This document shows, in pieces, positions 61,785 to 64,000 of a DNA stretch of 64,000 nt. This DNA is from DASYKS01 sp031404815 (GTDB lineage: Bacteria; Acidobacteriota; Thermoanaerobaculia; Multivoradales; UBA5704): positions 1 through 64,000 of the forward strand of contig JANNIH010000075.1 of assembly GCA_031404815.1 (NCBI GenBank), given 5' to 3'. The notes beneath the pieces were generated by a model. It saw only the letters and a list, made by a program, of their open reading frames with translations. It was not told the origin of the DNA and made no database searches. Every line of letters starts with the position of its first letter. The stretch's first letter is position 1. The translations under genes were made by a program, and so were the position numbers.

Positions 61785-62441
61785 ATGAACATTCAAACGG
61801 TAGCGATCCCGATCCGGATTCCGATGATGACCCCCAGGCCCGCGCCGCTCCCGCTCGATTCGTTCGAGGAAGAGCGGCGGCTGCTCACCGACTTTGCGCG
61901 CGGCAACCGTAGCGCGGCCGATCGGTTGGTGGCCGGCTCCTACCGCCAGGTGTTCGCGTTTCTCGCCAAGCTGTGCGGCGGCGACGGGGACCTGGCGGCC
62001 GACCTGACGCAGGACACCTACAAGAAGGCGTGGGACGGGCTCGCCCGTTTCGACGGCCGGTCGCGCTTCGCGACCTGGGTCTGCCGGATCGCCTACACCA
62101 CGTTTCTCAATCACATCCGCCGGCCGCGCCGCGTGGTCCAGATCGAGGACGAGGTGGCGGATCAGGTCGCGGACCCGGAACCGAACCCTGAGGAACTGGC
62201 CGGGCTCGCGGTCTCGGGTGAGCGCCTCCGCCATGCCGTGATGGCGCTCCCCGAGCCGTTCCGCCAGACGATCACCGCCCATTTCTGGGGCGGCACCGAC
62301 ATTCCCGACATCGCCCGCGACGAGGGGGTCACCGCCGTAGCGATCCGCAAGCGGATCAAAAAGGCTCTCTCTCTGCTCGCCCATGCGCTCGACCGCAGTT
62401 CCGAGTCGACGATCGAGACGACCGAGGAGGACGCGCGATGA
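61785..62441 (+). CDS. ECF-type RNA polymerase sigma factor
   Basis: A 218-residue sigma factor. Region 2 reads AADRLVAGSYRQVFAFLAKL, AADLTQDTYKKAWDGLARFD and FATWVCRIAYTTFLNHIRRP. Region 4 reads LPEPFRQTITAHFWGGTDIP and IARDEGVTAVAIRKRIKKAL. The start may be ATG 61785 or one of the Met codons at residues 14-15. The downstream gene overlaps its stop by ATGA, which is typical of a sigma/anti-sigma pair. Confidence 0.88.
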   Translation: MNIQTVAIPIRIPMMTPRPAPLPLDSFEEERRLLTDFARGNRSAADRLVAGSYRQVFAFLAKLCGGDGDLAADLTQDTYKKAWDGLARFDGRSRFATWVCRIAYTTFLNHIRRPRRVVQIEDEVADQVADPEPNPEELAGLAVSGERLRHAVMALPEPFRQTITAHFWGGTDIPDIARDEGVTAVAIRKRIKKALSLLAHALDRSSESTIETTEEDAR

Positions 62442-64000
62442 ACGCGAACACTCAGCGAACCGAAATCCGCGAGCGCGAGCTGCGCCGCCTGCTTTCCGAA
62501 GGTCCCCCGACCGGCCCGGCGCTAGAACCGCCGGCCGATCTGCTGGGCAAGCTCCAGGCGGACATCCCCGAGAACCTCGAACTCCATCCCGCGCTCTCCC
62601 CAGACGAGAACGTCCTGCCGTTCCGCGCGCCCGCCCAAAGGACGCCCATGGCGCGCCGCAAGATCTGGCTGATCGCGGCGAGCCTGGTCGCGATGGCCGG
62701 AGCCGGCTATCTGTCTCTGCGCCTGCGCGAGGCGGTCCCCATGGCGGAAACCTCGGCCGAGAGCCGGATCCTCGACGAGAAACTAAACGACCGCTCAGGT
62801 CCGGCCGAAACCGATCCAGCCGAGCGATTCCCTCGATCCGATGCGGCGGCGAGCGGCCCCGAGGGCGCTCCGCGAGCGCGCCAAGAGGCCGCAGGACAGG
62901 CCGAACGGCTCGATGCCGCCGCGTCCTCTCCTCCCCCTGCACCGGCGATCGCCGCTGAGGAGGCCGAGAAGATCTGGGTCGGCACCGAGTCGAAGATCGA
63001 CTTTCGAGGTGGTGACGCGCGAGCCGAAAAGCCTTCTTCCGCCCCCCTCAGCAAAGAGGAACGCGATTTGGTTCGGCGTCGCCTGGCCCGGCTTCCCCGA
63101 GACCAGCAGCCCGTGGAGGTCCCCGAGGGCATTGAGGACGGGGTCGAAGGGGGCGTTGCGGGAGGTGTGGTCGGTGGCGTCGCGGGCGGCTCACCCGGCG
63201 GCATGATCAGCACCGGTGCGGCGGCACCTGCCATGCGGCCGGAGCCTGCGAAGCCGGCACCTTCGACCGGCGGCACGGCCGAGCCGAACGACCGGCCGTA
63301 CGGCGATGTCTTCTTCGAGAGCGCGGGCGTGAATCCGTTCGTCGATACCGACGAGGATCACCTCTCGACGTTCGGGCTCGATGTCGATACCGGCTCGTAC
63401 ACGGTGATCCGCCGCCATCTGGAAGACGGGCACCGGCCGCCGAAGGAGGCGGTGCGCCTGGAAGAGGTGGTCAATTTCTTCGACTACGGCGACCCGGCGC
63501 CCACCCGCGGCGATTTCGCGGTCCGGCTGGAGGGGGCGCCCAACCCGTTCGGACCGCAGGGGGGCGAACGCCACCGCCTGGTGCGGATCGGGATCAAAGC
63601 GCGCGAGGTGAGCGCGGCGCGCCGCAAGCCCTCGGTGTTGACCTTCGTGGTCGATGTCTCGGGCTCGATGGACCAGGAGAACCGGCTCGGTCTGGTCAAG
63701 CGGGCGCTCGGTCTGCTGGTCGCCGAGCTGCGCGAGGACGATGCGGTGGGCCTGGTGGTCTATGGCACCGAGGCGCGCACGATCCTCGAACCGACGACCG
63801 ACCGCTCGGGCATTCGCCAGGCGATCGACCGGCTGCGGGCGGAGGGTGCCACGAACGCCGAGGCCGGCTTGAGCCTCGCCTACGACGTGGCGCGCCGCGC
63901 CTACCGTTCGAACGCGAACAACCGGCTGATCCTCTGCTCGGACGGGGTCGCCAATGTCGGCGCGACCGGCCCGCAATCGATTCTGAAGCGGATCGGCACG
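62438..64000 (+). CDS. Transmembrane VWA-domain protein with anti-sigma-like N-terminus (partial)
   Basis: 521 codons run to the window end without a stop. Residues 1-72 are a cytoplasmic, zinc-less anti-sigma-like part. About 74-95 is a transmembrane helix (IWLIAASLVAMAGAGYLSL). A low-complexity linker follows, rich in Ala/Glu/Gly. From about 290 is the YfbK-type conserved region (FSTFGLDVDTGSYTVIRR-like, VNFFDYGDP), then a VWA domain with MIDAS DVSGSM. It is coupled to the sigma gene. Outside-sensing control of the sigma factor is inferred. Confidence 0.85.
   Translation, partial: MNANTQRTEIRERELRRLLSEGPPTGPALEPPADLLGKLQADIPENLELHPALSPDENVLPFRAPAQRTPMARRKIWLIAASLVAMAGAGYLSLRLREAVPMAETSAESRILDEKLNDRSGPAETDPAERFPRSDAAASGPEGAPRARQEAAGQAERLDAAASSPPPAPAIAAEEAEKIWVGTESKIDFRGGDARAEKPSSAPLSKEERDLVRRRLARLPRDQQPVEVPEGIEDGVEGGVAGGVVGGVAGGSPGGMISTGAAAPAMRPEPAKPAPSTGGTAEPNDRPYGDVFFESAGVNPFVDTDEDHLSTFGLDVDTGSYTVIRRHLEDGHRPPKEAVRLEEVVNFFDYGDPAPTRGDFAVRLEGAPNPFGPQGGERHRLVRIGIKAREVSAARRKPSVLTFVVDVSGSMDQENRLGLVKRALGLLVAELREDDAVGLVVYGTEARTILEPTTDRSGIRQAIDRLRAEGATNAEAGLSLAYDVARRAYRSNANNRLILCSDGVANVGATGPQSILKRIGT

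Overview
The window is a high-GC bacterial chromosome segment. It is most likely from an Acidobacteriota member, possibly Thermoanaerobaculia-like. This is inferred from gene content: an Oar-type TonB-dependent receptor with a carboxypeptidase-regulatory plug, an MglA-type GTPase, the futalosine route to menaquinone (mqnD), hrcA-grpE-dnaK-dnaJ in one run, and an ECF sigma factor paired with a transmembrane VWA protein. No rRNA, tRNA, CRISPR array or complete transposon was recognised.

Housekeeping blocks alternate with accessory islands. 1-1.7 kb: gph and mqnD. 1.7-10.6 kb: accessory zone with two mazEF copies (one broken by a rearrangement), a BrnT-like/XRE pair, decayed toxin-antitoxin remnants, a frameshifted J-domain gene, an Uma2 nuclease, secreted TPR protein, a PD-(D/E)XK-TPR protein followed by two small genes, a 125-bp tandem repeat and a striking array of about 20-bp palindromic units. 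10.6-27.5 kb: core functions. These are an amidohydrolase, a YfhO-like membrane protein, dnaJ/dnaK/grpE/hrcA, a DUF2520 dehydrogenase, mglA, nrdR, hsp20, lon, thiL, a double-HTH AT-hook protein and free-methionine sulfoxide reductase.

27.5-40.6 kb is the most interesting accessory region. It holds a TPR-sigma54 activator, two paralogous 488-residue XRE-TPR regulators flanking a small Sec-exported cysteine-repeat peptide, a five-gene translationally coupled operon of unknown function, and a gutted type I restriction locus. In that locus only an AlbA_2 accessory gene and its truncated tandem copy survive, between an hsdS tail and an hsdR head. The hsdR head is interrupted by a 206-bp copy of the activator's 5' end. 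The XRE-TPR/peptide arrangement resembles peptide-pheromone systems and is my leading candidate for an undescribed system.

40.6-54.6 kb: aroA, a PhnP-like MBL hydrolase, the TonB receptor, a COG2509 FAD protein, a DASS transporter, a DEAD-box-like protein lacking motifs III and VI, EVE and CPXCG proteins, a quinone oxidoreductase, an SDR and a ParE-type toxin-antitoxin pair. 54.7-57.6 kb: a lower-GC insertion bracketed by 126-bp direct repeats of the 3' end of a polyamine-type permease gene. All seven differences between the repeats are synonymous, which fits site-specific integration of an element carrying its own permease end. 57.6-61.6 kb: the potABCD-like transporter. 61.8 kb to the end: ECF sigma factor and the VWA protein, which runs off the window. 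Several genes have a TANNNT box 5-7 bp before ATG, suggesting leaderless transcripts.
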